Part shown: positions 1 through 9,346 of the stretch, piece by piece | Position numbering within the stretch: position 1 is the stretch's first letter | Layout: each line of letters begins with the position of its first letter | Assembly (NCBI GenBank): GCA_020061465.1 | Contig: JAGUYG010000026.1 | Coordinates: forward strand, 1 to 59,694 | Reading direction: 5' to 3' | DNA length: 59,694 nucleotides | Source of the DNA: Ignavibacteriales bacterium | Lineage (GTDB): Bacteria; Bacteroidota; Ignavibacteria; Ignavibacteriales; Ignavibacteriaceae | The notes under the pieces: generated by a model | Told to the model about the DNA's origin: nothing | The model's database searches: none | What the model saw: the letters and a program-made list of their open reading frames with translations, nothing else | Made by a program: the position numbers and the translations under genes

Positions 1-2
1 CT

Positions 3-149
3 ATTAATCCTACAGACATAAACAACATTATTTTAGCGTCGAATCATAGAGTGCTTGGAATTAATGGATGTGGCGAAAATACAACTAAGTCTTTAGGAAC
101 ATACAAGTCAGATGATAGAGGAGCTATAATGCTTAAGTTGGAAAGTTAA
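3..149 (+). CDS. 3' end of an unidentified protein (partial)
   Basis: The frame starting at base 3 is open for 48 codons from the window edge to a TAA at 147-149. The peptide ends with ...DDRGAIMLKLES and contains ILASNHRVLGINGCGE. It has no motif I recognise. The start lies outside the window. An open stretch of 48 codons in AT-rich DNA is suggestive but not proof of coding. The 218 bases between this stop and the next start show no feature I can support. Confidence 0.45.
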   Translation: MNPTDINNIILASNHRVLGINGCGENTTKSLGTYKSDDRGAIMLKLES

Positions 150-367
150 TTTTGAAGAAATAAATTATGTATAAAAACTTCAGGAAATACGGTAATAGCA
201 AAGAAGATGATATTGTTGAAATAACGACAAATGTCGTAATTGTAAATAAGTTGTAAGTAAGCTTGGTTGATTTCAAAATGACAATTAAATATTCTTTGTA
301 AAAAGCTGGATTTACTAAACTGAACTCAAAATAATCTATTTGAACATAATAGGACTCAAATTGCTTA

Positions 368-1900
368 ATGCTAAAAAAACTTTTTAACATAACGATCATT
401 TTTCTTTCTTCGTATCTGTTATTCTCTTGTTACGAAGAATTGACAAATAACCCGATAGGCAATCAGCCGCCAAAGACAGGATTGTTCTTATATCCCGACA
501 GCACAATCAGCAGCCAGCCAAGCCGCCTTCGCGTTCATTGGTGGGGCGATGACCCGGACGGATTTATAGTAGGCTTTTATTTTACGTGGGATGATGTAAA
601 CTGGACGTTTACAACTGCCAACGACAGCATATTTGCATTGCAAATCGGTGCAACAGATACAGTATATACTTTCAAAGTATCTGCGGTCGATAACGGAGGA
701 AACGGTACTTACGATAAAAAAATCTTTCAGAATGGAATTGACTATGGTCCGGAACCATTCACCGATTTGAACGACAACGGAATTTGGGACAATGGTGAAC
801 CTTTCATCGATATAGGTTTAATCGATCCAAATCCTGCAATGCTGAATTTTCCGATTCGAAATTCTGCCCCGGAAATTTATTGGAACTTGTTAAGCGTTCT
901 TCCCGATACTTCCTTTTCGGTTATGTCTTTCGGCTGGGAAGCTGAAGACCTCGATGGCGATGAGACAATTATTAAAATTAATGTTGCATTGAACGATACT
1001 TCTCCTGCAAATATTGTTTCACTTGCCGGAAACGTCCGAAGGATAACCATACGAACGACTGATTTCGATAATCCCGAACCTTTAATGCAAATTTTAATTG
1101 ACGGTGCTGAAAACAACATTCATCATCAACTGCTTCCCGGTTTAAAATTTAATTCAGATAATAAAATTTATGTTCAGGCGGAGGACATATCCGGCGCAAC
1201 CTCGAATTTTATTGCCCTGCCCGACACAGCAAAAAGCTGGTATGTTAAAAAGCCCAAAGGGAAAGTATTAATTGTTGACGATTATGCAACTATTGATAAC
1301 GCACCGGCATTTTATAATGCAATGTTCGATAGCATTGGTTTGAGCGGTAAATACGACGTTCACGATGTTGCAAATCAACCTCTGCCATACATAAACGTAA
1401 CATTTTTAGAAACAATTAAGCTTTATAATTACGTGCTTTGGTATACCGATAATAATCCTTCATTAGATATAGCTGCCGTTGCCGCACAGAAGTATATTGC
1501 AGGCGGCGGAAAAATTTTATTCTCTATGCAGTTCCCTCAAAATATTGAATTAAATCTTATTCAAAGTTTTCTAACTCAAATAAATCCGGATAGCAGCGAT
1601 TTCAGAACTTCAGTTATCAGCGGTACGAAAATAACTGCCGATACAACTCAACCCGTTTATCCTCCGCTTGAAGTTACAACGTCATTGTTTAGGGTGCGTT
1701 CGTTTTATTTAAATCCGGTAGGTTCAATTCCAATTTATTATTTTCCTAATAGAGAATTACGAGGATTCATCGGATTTACCGATACCGATAAGAACCTCTT
1801 CTTTATCGGGCTTCCGCTGCATCGATTAAACGGCGGTGCTGCAAATGTGAAAAATTTATTAAACAAAGTATTATTTGACGACTTTGGGTTATCGCCATGA
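368..1900 (+). CDS. Surface lipoprotein with Fn3-like and flavodoxin/GATase-like regions
   Basis: A 510-residue protein with a lipoprotein signal peptide: the hydrophobic stretch NITIIFLSSYLL runs into lipobox LFSC, with the acylated Cys near residue 21. An Fn3-like beta segment follows (about 35-120: HWWGDDPDGFIVGFYFTWD, TVYTFKVSAVDNGGNG). The C-terminal third begins KGKVLIVDDYAT and includes YIAGGGKILFSMQ, resembling the alpha/beta fold seen in ThuA/GATase-like domains of exported proteins. The next gene overlaps by ATGA, so it is translationally coupled to the TonB-dependent receptor. A surface-exposed partner of that receptor is a reasonable inference, but the substrate is unknown. It does not show SusD features. 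Confidence 0.75.
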   Translation: MLKKLFNITIIFLSSYLLFSCYEELTNNPIGNQPPKTGLFLYPDSTISSQPSRLRVHWWGDDPDGFIVGFYFTWDDVNWTFTTANDSIFALQIGATDTVYTFKVSAVDNGGNGTYDKKIFQNGIDYGPEPFTDLNDNGIWDNGEPFIDIGLIDPNPAMLNFPIRNSAPEIYWNLLSVLPDTSFSVMSFGWEAEDLDGDETIIKINVALNDTSPANIVSLAGNVRRITIRTTDFDNPEPLMQILIDGAENNIHHQLLPGLKFNSDNKIYVQAEDISGATSNFIALPDTAKSWYVKKPKGKVLIVDDYATIDNAPAFYNAMFDSIGLSGKYDVHDVANQPLPYINVTFLETIKLYNYVLWYTDNNPSLDIAAVAAQKYIAGGGKILFSMQFPQNIELNLIQSFLTQINPDSSDFRTSVISGTKITADTTQPVYPPLEVTTSLFRVRSFYLNPVGSIPIYYFPNRELRGFIGFTDTDKNLFFIGLPLHRLNGGAANVKNLLNKVLFDDFGLSP

Positions 1901-4707
1901 AGAAAATTTTATTAATCTTACTAATCCTTATAGCTTCGATGCCGTTGTATTCACAAAGTACCGGAAATTTATCCGGCAAGGTTACAGATGCATCAACAGG
2001 TGAAGATCTAATCGGTGTAAATATTATTCTTAAGGGAACTTATTACGGCGCAGCTTCCGATTTAAACGGAAATTTCCGGATCGAAAGAATTACAGCAGGT
2101 TCTTACACAGTCGAAGTTTCATTGATCGGTTATAAAACCCTGCAATATACCGGAACGATTATCGAACCAAACAAAACAAAGCATCTTGATATAAAGATGG
2201 AAGAGACAGTTCTTACTCTTGAACAGGATGTAATTGTAATCGGCGATAAGCCGCTCGTAGATGTTGAGGAAACTCAAAGCAAGCGAACAATCTCCCGTGA
2301 AGATATTGAAATTGCGATTGTTGAAAACATAGGCGATTTAGTTACACAGCAAGCCGGTGTGATTAAATCCGATAATGCAATTCATATCAGAGGCGGACGG
2401 GCTTATGAGAATGCTTTTCTGCTTGACGGTGTTTCGGTGCAAGACCCTTTAGCAGGAACAGGGTTTGGTCTTCAATTAAGTGCAAATGCTATCGAAGAAG
2501 TTGAGGTTATTACCGGCGGTTTTAATGCAGAGTTCGGGCAGGCTACTTCCGGTGTGGTGAATGTTAGAACTAGAGAAGGCGGTGAAAAATTCAGCGGATA
2601 TGTTTCGTACAAACGCGATAATCTTGGCAACAGAAACTCCCGTAATGTGTTTAACATCGATATTATGGAAGCAAACTTCAGCGGACCGGAACCGGTTACG
2701 TCATCGATATTGCCTGCCTTAGGCTTAAAAATACCGGGAAGCATTTCATTCTTTGGAAGTTTTTATGCCGGGCTTAGTGACGGAATAACTCAAGGCTACT
2801 ACAAAGGAAAAGCAGAGCAATTATTTTCTTCTACTTTTTTTGAAACACGATTCGCTCCGCGTGCAGAAAATTCATGGTTCTGGCTGGGAAAGCTGACTTA
2901 TAAGTATTCACCCACACTTAAGTTTGTCTATTCGTATAATCAGTCGGTGAACATTAATCAAAATTCGCAATCGCTTCAATCAAATCTGGAGTATGTTGAA
3001 CCAAGCCCCGGTTATCAATATGAATTTCAAAATATTTTGGATAATGCAAACACATTTACTCATAATAATAAATATAATTCTTTCAGCGTTACTCATACTT
3101 TAAGCTCAAAAACTTATTATGAATTTAAAATAAATCATTACTATACAAACCTACGTGCCGATGCCAACGGAAAAAGGTGGTTTAAATATGACGAGCCGAA
3201 AGATATTGCAAATTTCCCCATAGAGTATTTTAATATTGGTCGGGATACGATAGGAATTATTCCGGGTGACGGATTCTGGGATGTGGGAAATCCTTTTACA
3301 TGGCGCGATCACTTTGTGCAGGAGTTTTCGCTGCGCGGAGATCTAACCAGCTTCTTTGATGAAAAAAATAAATTCAAAGCAGGATTTAATCTGCAATTTC
3401 AAGAAATGCAGGTGATCGACATTTACAAACCATGGGTAGGTGAATTAGGTTTGAACAATGATATTTACCGGGTCTTTCCAGCAATCGGCTCTTTTTATGC
3501 ACAGGACAATATTAATTTTAGCGGAATGATTTTGAACTTCGGTTTAAGATTGGACTACTGGTTTCCCGGTAAATACGTTGATGATGCAATAGAAAATCCC
3601 GATGTTGTGACAATCCCGGATCAAACCCGCAGTGCTTACAAAGACGGTACATTTAGCTGGTTCGGAAACAGAAGATGGAAAGCACGGTTAAGCCCGCGTT
3701 TAGGCATATCGCATCCGGTATCCGATAATCAAACTTTGTTTTTTTCTTACGGACATTTCAGCAAGTGGCCCAAACCGCAGTTCATTTACGCCAAGCTTAA
3801 TCCGCTTAATGCGCAATCTTCTTTCCAGCGATTTGGGAATCCAAACTTAAATCCCGAAACAACCGTAGCGTATGAGATGGGTTTGAAAACACAATTTACT
3901 CAGGATGATGTTTTAACGGTAACCGCTTATTACAAAGATATATTTGATTACGTAAGCACTAGAACCGCAAGAATTACTTCCGCACGTTTTGCTGCACAGC
4001 GTTTCATCACTTATGTAAATACAGATTATGCTCGTTCAAGAGGTTTGGAAGTTGAATATAAAAAGAGAATAGGAAAGTGGTTAAATGGTGCGGCGTCATT
4101 TGCTTATGCAATCATTACAGGCAAAAGCTCCTCGGCGGATGAAGGTGTGCTGGTGCTGCGCGGCGATCTTGACGAATCGATTAAAGAAGAATTTCTATCA
4201 TGGGATAAACCCGTTACTGCATCGGTAACCGCCAACTTCTATGTTGAAAAGGGAAATCCGCTTTTCGGTTTTGGCAGCGGCATTCTTGATGACTATAATT
4301 TTTATGTGAGATGCTTCTTCCAATCCGGGAAAAGATATACTCCAGCAGTATTCACAGGCAGTTTTGATTCGCAAGGCAGACCGGAATATGAATTTATCAG
4401 AACCGATAGATACAGCAAAATTGGCGATAATTGGTTCTGGATCGATTTGAATTTTGAAAAATATTTCAGCATAAGCAATTTTAAATTTTCTTTGTTTGTG
4501 GAGGTAAATAATTTGTTAGATACTAAAAATTCGGCAATAATAAATCCGGTTACAGGCAGGGCTTACGAATACGGTGATGATGTTCCAAGTTCATGGAATG
4601 ATCCGCGTTTCCCGGATCTTCAAGCGCCGATTTCTCCGTATCCGTTCAACCCGGCAAGGTATCTAACGGTGCGTAACATAAAATTCGGGATGAGCATAAG
4701 ATTTTGA
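1897..4707 (+). CDS. TonB-dependent outer-membrane receptor with carboxypeptidase-like N-terminal domain
   Basis: A 936-residue outer-membrane receptor. The Sec signal peptide (MKKILLILLILIASMPLYSQ) is followed by a CarboxypepD_reg-like domain (about 23-105: LSGKVTDASTGEDLIGVNI...DLNGNFRIERITAGSYTVEVSLIGY). A plug domain spans about 110-225 (AIHIRGGRAYENAFLLDGVSVQDP, EEVEVITGGFNAEFGQATSGVVNV). The remainder is a beta-barrel with alternating aromatic strands, ending in ...NIKFGMSIRF with the terminal Phe typical of barrel insertion signals. Length suits the family. It imports, or in T9SS bacteria sometimes anchors, a ligand energised by TonB. The ATGA overlap with the upstream lipoprotein gene supports a shared task. 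The ligand cannot be read from the sequence. Confidence 0.93.
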   Translation: MKKILLILLILIASMPLYSQSTGNLSGKVTDASTGEDLIGVNIILKGTYYGAASDLNGNFRIERITAGSYTVEVSLIGYKTLQYTGTIIEPNKTKHLDIKMEETVLTLEQDVIVIGDKPLVDVEETQSKRTISREDIEIAIVENIGDLVTQQAGVIKSDNAIHIRGGRAYENAFLLDGVSVQDPLAGTGFGLQLSANAIEEVEVITGGFNAEFGQATSGVVNVRTREGGEKFSGYVSYKRDNLGNRNSRNVFNIDIMEANFSGPEPVTSSILPALGLKIPGSISFFGSFYAGLSDGITQGYYKGKAEQLFSSTFFETRFAPRAENSWFWLGKLTYKYSPTLKFVYSYNQSVNINQNSQSLQSNLEYVEPSPGYQYEFQNILDNANTFTHNNKYNSFSVTHTLSSKTYYEFKINHYYTNLRADANGKRWFKYDEPKDIANFPIEYFNIGRDTIGIIPGDGFWDVGNPFTWRDHFVQEFSLRGDLTSFFDEKNKFKAGFNLQFQEMQVIDIYKPWVGELGLNNDIYRVFPAIGSFYAQDNINFSGMILNFGLRLDYWFPGKYVDDAIENPDVVTIPDQTRSAYKDGTFSWFGNRRWKARLSPRLGISHPVSDNQTLFFSYGHFSKWPKPQFIYAKLNPLNAQSSFQRFGNPNLNPETTVAYEMGLKTQFTQDDVLTVTAYYKDIFDYVSTRTARITSARFAAQRFITYVNTDYARSRGLEVEYKKRIGKWLNGAASFAYAIITGKSSSADEGVLVLRGDLDESIKEEFLSWDKPVTASVTANFYVEKGNPLFGFGSGILDDYNFYVRCFFQSGKRYTPAVFTGSFDSQGRPEYEFIRTDRYSKIGDNWFWIDLNFEKYFSISNFKFSLFVEVNNLLDTKNSAIINPVTGRAYEYGDDVPSSWNDPRFPDLQAPISPYPFNPARYLTVRNIKFGMSIRF

Positions 4708-4851
4708 AATTAATGAGAATAGATTTATTAGAAGCATTACGTAATTGAAATAGTATTAGAAGATTAAAGTTGTGTTTCTTTGTGTATTGGTGTCTTTGTG
4801 GCGAAAAAATTACTCAAATAAAATATTAGATTTATACAAGTATAGTTTTAA

Positions 4852-5838
4852 ATGCACATGAAAAAATATATAACACTATTATTCAGCATTGGTGTTTTTG
4901 TAACTAACACTCATGCGCAGCTATTTCCGGTCCTTGGCGGGCAGCGGGCAGGGATATCAACTGCACAATTCTTAAAGATTGGCGTAGGCGGCAGAGCTTC
5001 AGCAATGGGCGATGCTTTCGTTGCCATTGCCGATGACGCTTCCGCTCTTTACTGGAATCCCGCAGGGCTGGTTCAATTTCAGCAAAACCAGGTAATTTTT
5101 GCTCACAATACCTGGGTTGTCGATATCAACCATGATTTCCTGGGATTTGTTTACCGAATGGACGAAACAAATGCTTTCGGTTTAGCGCTCACCTCTCTAT
5201 CGATGCAGAACATGCCCGTTACAACCGAGTTCGCTCCTTTTGGTACCGGTGAATACTGGAAATTTGGGGATATTGCCTTTGCATTCACCTATGCACGAAA
5301 GATGACAGACCAATTCAGCTTTGGCGGAACGATTAGGTACATCGAGGAAACGCTTGACAAATTAAAAATGCGCGGAGTAATGATTGACCTCGGTACATAC
5401 TATTGGACAGGATTAGGCACATCCCGATTTGCAGTTGCCGTTTCGAACTTCGGTAACCAGCTTGCACCTGACGGCGAAGTAGTTTTGGTTGGTAAGAGAA
5501 AAGTATCCGAATGGCAGGCATTTTCGCCCCCAACTATTTTTAGAATTGGCTTTGCCTTTGAACCATACCAAACTGACGAGCACAAAATTACAACGTCGGT
5601 TCAACTAAACCATCCCAATGATAACAGCGAGAATGTATCGACAGGATTCGAGTACCGATGGAAATCTCTGCTGCAATTAAGGGGCGGTTATAAGTTTAAT
5701 GTAGATGAACAAAATTACTCTTTAGGAGTGGGAATTTATTTTCCTTTAAGCATTGCCGAATTCACGTTAGATTATGCTTATTCAAATTTCACAAGACTTG
5801 GTTCTGCTCATAGATTTTCAATCATATTGGGTTTTTAG
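4852..5838 (+). CDS. PorV/PorQ-family outer-membrane protein
   Basis: A 328-residue predicted beta-barrel of the PorV/PorQ (UPF0164) family. The signal peptide ends near THAQ. The family hallmark follows at about residues 40-75: FLKIGVGGRASAMGDAFVAIADDASALYWNPAGL. The chain ends with alternating strands and a terminal Phe (FSIILGF). PorV shuttles T9SS cargo to the attachment machinery in Bacteroidetes; other family members are less well defined. The start may be the ATG at 4852 or the one two codons later (4858), which gives MKKYITLLFSIG. It abuts the NHL lipoprotein gene with no gap and lies upstream of a T9SS cargo gene. Confidence 0.88.
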   Translation: MHMKKYITLLFSIGVFVTNTHAQLFPVLGGQRAGISTAQFLKIGVGGRASAMGDAFVAIADDASALYWNPAGLVQFQQNQVIFAHNTWVVDINHDFLGFVYRMDETNAFGLALTSLSMQNMPVTTEFAPFGTGEYWKFGDIAFAFTYARKMTDQFSFGGTIRYIEETLDKLKMRGVMIDLGTYYWTGLGTSRFAVAVSNFGNQLAPDGEVVLVGKRKVSEWQAFSPPTIFRIGFAFEPYQTDEHKITTSVQLNHPNDNSENVSTGFEYRWKSLLQLRGGYKFNVDEQNYSLGVGIYFPLSIAEFTLDYAYSNFTRLGSAHRFSIILGF

Positions 5839-6933
5839 ATGAAGATGAACAAAATATATTATGTCGTATTGATTTTAATAACAGGCATTATTTCCGCCGG
5901 ATGTGTAGAGAAATTCGATTTAACCGAATTCAATTTAAGCGGAACCGGTGCCAACATCTCCGGAGATACTGTATACGTTCAAATTAATCCTGTGTGGGAA
6001 GGTTTTAATCATCCGCAAGATATTATCATTGGTAAAGAACCTTTTATTTACATTGCCGATACGGACAACAACCGGATTGTAATGATGAATTTAGACGGAC
6101 AGGTCCTCGGAACTAAAGCTATAAAAAAACCTGTTGCCTTGACGCAAGATTATAAGCTAAACTTATTCGTAGTTGCGGACTTTGATACACTCGTCGGAGG
6201 TTCAACCATCACTTACAGTGCAGTATATAAAATTGATTTGTTTAATGCCTCTCATAATTTAGAGCAGGCACAAGTAACAAGGCTTATTCCCAGAACATTA
6301 AAAGATTTCAGCAAGCGCGAAAGGATTTATACCGGTGTCGCAGCCTTCTTCGATAATTCAATAATCGTATCTAGTAAAGGACCGGTAAATACGATAATTG
6401 GCGAACCTCCTGACAATTCAATTTGGAGACTGCATTTCAAAAAAACAGCGGCAGGAAAAGACACAATAATTGTTGACCGTGTTCCGAATATCGATCCGCT
6501 CAGCTCGGGATTAGTTTCAGCAAATCAGGTTAGTTCGCTCGCTTCCTTTACAAGAAAAACTATCGACTTTGTAGCTACTCTTACCGGTAACAACAGCTTT
6601 AAAGTGCAGTGGTTTACTTATGTGGTTACCGCGCAGGGTGAAGATTATAAGAGCAAATTCTCACCAAGCGACGGTGTAGATTTAGCAATGCCGAATAAAT
6701 TTGATCAGCCTGAAGGAAGCACAATAGATTTTGCAGGGAATATTTATATTGTCGATGCCATGAAGGACAGTATATTTAAATTCAATTCTTTTGGTGATGA
6801 ACTGCAATCGTTTGGCGGACCGGAAATATTTAAAAGTCCTTATGCTGTTGCTTTCTTTGACAAAACACTTTACGTAGCCGATACAGGCAATAACAGAATT
6901 TTACGCTTCATTCTATCAACGGATTTAAGATGA
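5839..6933 (+). CDS. NHL-repeat lipoprotein (beta-propeller)
   Basis: A 364-residue lipoprotein whose ATG directly follows the TAG of the PorV-like gene. The signal peptide ends in lipobox ISAGC (Cys about 21). NHL-type blades are visible: FIYIADTDNNRIVMMNLDGQV, IYIVDAMKDSIFKFNSFGDELQSFGG and LYVADTGNNRILRF. NHL propellers bind proteins, sugars or nucleic acids; no catalytic residues can be assigned. The next gene starts in the ATGA overlap at 6930, so the lipoprotein and the secreted PLD-like enzyme are likely co-translated. A role as a surface binding partner is inference. Confidence 0.82.
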   Translation: MKMNKIYYVVLILITGIISAGCVEKFDLTEFNLSGTGANISGDTVYVQINPVWEGFNHPQDIIIGKEPFIYIADTDNNRIVMMNLDGQVLGTKAIKKPVALTQDYKLNLFVVADFDTLVGGSTITYSAVYKIDLFNASHNLEQAQVTRLIPRTLKDFSKRERIYTGVAAFFDNSIIVSSKGPVNTIIGEPPDNSIWRLHFKKTAAGKDTIIVDRVPNIDPLSSGLVSANQVSSLASFTRKTIDFVATLTGNNSFKVQWFTYVVTAQGEDYKSKFSPSDGVDLAMPNKFDQPEGSTIDFAGNIYIVDAMKDSIFKFNSFGDELQSFGGPEIFKSPYAVAFFDKTLYVADTGNNRILRFILSTDLR

Positions 6934-9239
6934 CCTATCAAAAAATTTTATTTTTCTTTTTAGTTAGCTTTTCAAATATTTTATTTTCTCAATCTGTTCC
7001 CATTGCTGAAGTAAGGATGAACAACAGCAGCGGTGTGCCGATAATGGAAGGACAGGTAGTTACCGTTTCGGGAATTGTTACATCGTCCAATCAATTCGGT
7101 AACAACGGTCCCGGTTCAATTCAGGATGAAACCGGCGGAATGTCTGTTTACGGAAGCGGTTTTGTCAATCAAGTTGCTGTCGATGATTCGGTTAGAATTA
7201 CGGCAACACTTACACATTTTAACGGATTAACGCAGCTCGATTTTCGAATTGCCGGCGCTTCATTCACAAAATATTCAACCGGACATACTGTAGAACCTGA
7301 AGTTGTAACTATCTCCGAGATATTAAATCAACAGTGGAACGGATTCGAAGAATTTGAAAGTAAGCTGGTTAGGATTAATAATGTTTTAATTACCGGCTCC
7401 GGCAGCTTTCAGAGCGGAACAAATTATACCATCAACGACGGAACCGGAACGTCTGAATTGAGAATTGATAATGATGTTCTCTCAATTATCGGTACTCCTA
7501 TTCCCTCGGGCAAGGTAGATGTAATCGGTATAATTGGACAATTCAAATATGGAGCGCCTTACAATTCCGGTTATCAAATACTTCCGAGATTCATTTCCGA
7601 TATAGTGGATGACGGGAAGCCGGTAATTTTAAATCCGGTTTTTGCTGCTGACATTGATACCTCTTCATTCACAGTTTACTACAATACTGCCAGACCGGGT
7701 GACAGCCACGTTAAATACGGGTTAACCGAAGCGGTAGAATTAGACTCAGTAGTAATCGAAAATGATACTACAGTTCATAAAGTAAAAGTAACAGGCTTAA
7801 CTCCTTCAACCAGATATTATTTCAAAGCATACTCTACCAACTTTGTTGGAACAAGCGAGAGTTCTTTGTATACGGTTTACACAGCCTCGAATGATACTTC
7901 AACAGGAATCGTGAACGTTTATTTTAATTTTTCGGTTGATACAAGCGTGTCTCTACCCGGCAATGCCGCAAAAGGAAACGTCAACTTCGAACAACTTTTA
8001 ATTGATAGGATTAACCGGGCTTCACATTCAATCGATTTAGCTCTTTACAGCTTCTTCGGAATGCAAAACGTAGCCGATGCATTGATAGTTGCAAAAGACA
8101 GAGGAGTGAAAATAAGAGTTGTTTATGACAACCGAACAACTCAAAACAGTATGCAGGCTCTAATCAATGCCGGTATTCCGGTTATTAAAAGAACGAGCGG
8201 GCTTGATGGTATTATGCACAACAAGTTTTTTATATTTGATGCAAGAGATACCATTTCAACCAATGATTGGATTTGGACAGGTTCCTGGAATGTAACTTCA
8301 ACAGAGATAAACTGGAAGAATAATGTTATTGAGATTAATGATCCATCGATTGCCGCTACATACACAATCGAGTTTGAAGAAATGTGGGGCAGTATAGCCG
8401 ATACACCGAATCCTGCTAATGCACGATTTGGGAGTTTGAAGACTGACAACACTCCGCATTTTTTTAATGTCGGAGGAAAAAATATCAGAGTGTATTTCAG
8501 TCCATCAGACGGAACAAATGGCAAAATAATGAATGAATTATACGGAGCAGACCAAAGCATTTACCTTGCGTTATATGTTGTCACAAGAAACGATCTTGAA
8601 GGTGCGATCCGGTCTAGGTTTAATTTTGGTGTAACAGATGTGCGTGGAATAATCAGCGATGTAGGTACGAGCGGCAGCACTTACAATAATTTAAAATCTT
8701 ACGCAGAAATTTATCAGAACACAGGAGCAACACTACACCATAAATATGCAGTAATTGATGCGTCATTTCCGGAGAACAGTCCTACTGTTATAACCGGTTC
8801 GCATAATTGGTCAAGCTCGGCAGAAAATATAAATGATGAGAACACATTGATCATTCAGGATTTACATATCGCAAATCAATATCTGCAGGAATTCAAAAAG
8901 CGTTATAATGAAGCGGGAGGTACGGGAACATTCATCGTACCTGTTTCAAGCAGCGAGGATATTTCAATTTCGAGCTTCAACTATTTTCTTTATCAAAACT
9001 ATCCAAATCCCTTCAATCCTGTTACAACAATCAGATTTGAAGTGCCTCATGAACAAGAGATAGAGCTTGTGTTATTTGACATGTTAGGGCGTGAAGTGAA
9101 AAGATTATATGACGGAATCGTACCTGCAGGTGTTACAGCCGTTGATTTCAAAGCCGCTGATCTTCCCAGCGGTATATACCTCTATCGGTTAAAAGCAGAT
9201 CACTTCGTTACGGCTAAAAAGCTTATGCTGCTGAAATAA
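6930..9239 (+). CDS. Secreted phospholipase D-superfamily enzyme with T9SS sorting domain
   Basis: A 769-residue modular exported enzyme. Order: Sec signal (to about 21, ...ILFSQ); an OB-fold-like region (about 25-215, GQVVTVSGIVTSSNQF...IQDETGG) of the kind attached to extracellular nucleases; an Fn3-like domain (about 230-325, LTPSTRYYFKAYS); a PLD catalytic unit with two intact HxKxxxxD motifs (H430/K432/D437 in MHNKFFIFD and H603/K605/D610 in HHKYAVID); and a T9SS type A sorting domain (YPNPFNPVTTIRF...SGIYLYRLKAD...KKLMLLK). The reaction is phosphodiester cleavage; whether the substrate is nucleic acid or phospholipid cannot be decided from sequence. The OB domain favours a nuclease. It is coupled by ATGA to the NHL lipoprotein gene. 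Confidence 0.88.
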   Translation: MTYQKILFFFLVSFSNILFSQSVPIAEVRMNNSSGVPIMEGQVVTVSGIVTSSNQFGNNGPGSIQDETGGMSVYGSGFVNQVAVDDSVRITATLTHFNGLTQLDFRIAGASFTKYSTGHTVEPEVVTISEILNQQWNGFEEFESKLVRINNVLITGSGSFQSGTNYTINDGTGTSELRIDNDVLSIIGTPIPSGKVDVIGIIGQFKYGAPYNSGYQILPRFISDIVDDGKPVILNPVFAADIDTSSFTVYYNTARPGDSHVKYGLTEAVELDSVVIENDTTVHKVKVTGLTPSTRYYFKAYSTNFVGTSESSLYTVYTASNDTSTGIVNVYFNFSVDTSVSLPGNAAKGNVNFEQLLIDRINRASHSIDLALYSFFGMQNVADALIVAKDRGVKIRVVYDNRTTQNSMQALINAGIPVIKRTSGLDGIMHNKFFIFDARDTISTNDWIWTGSWNVTSTEINWKNNVIEINDPSIAATYTIEFEEMWGSIADTPNPANARFGSLKTDNTPHFFNVGGKNIRVYFSPSDGTNGKIMNELYGADQSIYLALYVVTRNDLEGAIRSRFNFGVTDVRGIISDVGTSGSTYNNLKSYAEIYQNTGATLHHKYAVIDASFPENSPTVITGSHNWSSSAENINDENTLIIQDLHIANQYLQEFKKRYNEAGGTGTFIVPVSSSEDISISSFNYFLYQNYPNPFNPVTTIRFEVPHEQEIELVLFDMLGREVKRLYDGIVPAGVTAVDFKAADLPSGIYLYRLKADHFVTAKKLMLLK

Positions 9240-9313
9240 TAGATTGAAATTATTTCCCATATAGCATAACTTCCTCGCAGAATTATTGTAATTATTCCTG
9301 CTCTAATTTTATA

Positions 9314-9321
9314 TACATTTG
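9314..9321 (+). promoter_or_regulatory. Bacteroidetes-type -7 box candidate (TACATTTG)
   Basis: TACATTTG matches the TAnnTTTG -7 element known from Bacteroidetes sigma factors. It lies about 25 bases before the ATG of the Ycf48-like gene, which has a GGGGG ribosome-binding stretch. A TTG occurs upstream (9286-9288), but its spacing of 25 bases is longer than the usual -33/-7 distance. The same octamer precedes nusB at 54855. Confidence 0.3.
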
Positions 9322-9346
9322 TAAAATAATTTGTACGGGGGCTGTT

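Noticed and set aside
133-399. Minus-strand frame of 88 codons overlapping the start of the lipoprotein gene
   Set aside because: Low-complexity hydrophobic translation of AT-rich DNA that overlaps the well-supported signal peptide of the plus-strand gene.
8141-8560. Minus-strand frame of 139 codons within the PLD gene
   Set aside because: Shadow of the plus-strand catalytic domain with both HKD motifs intact.
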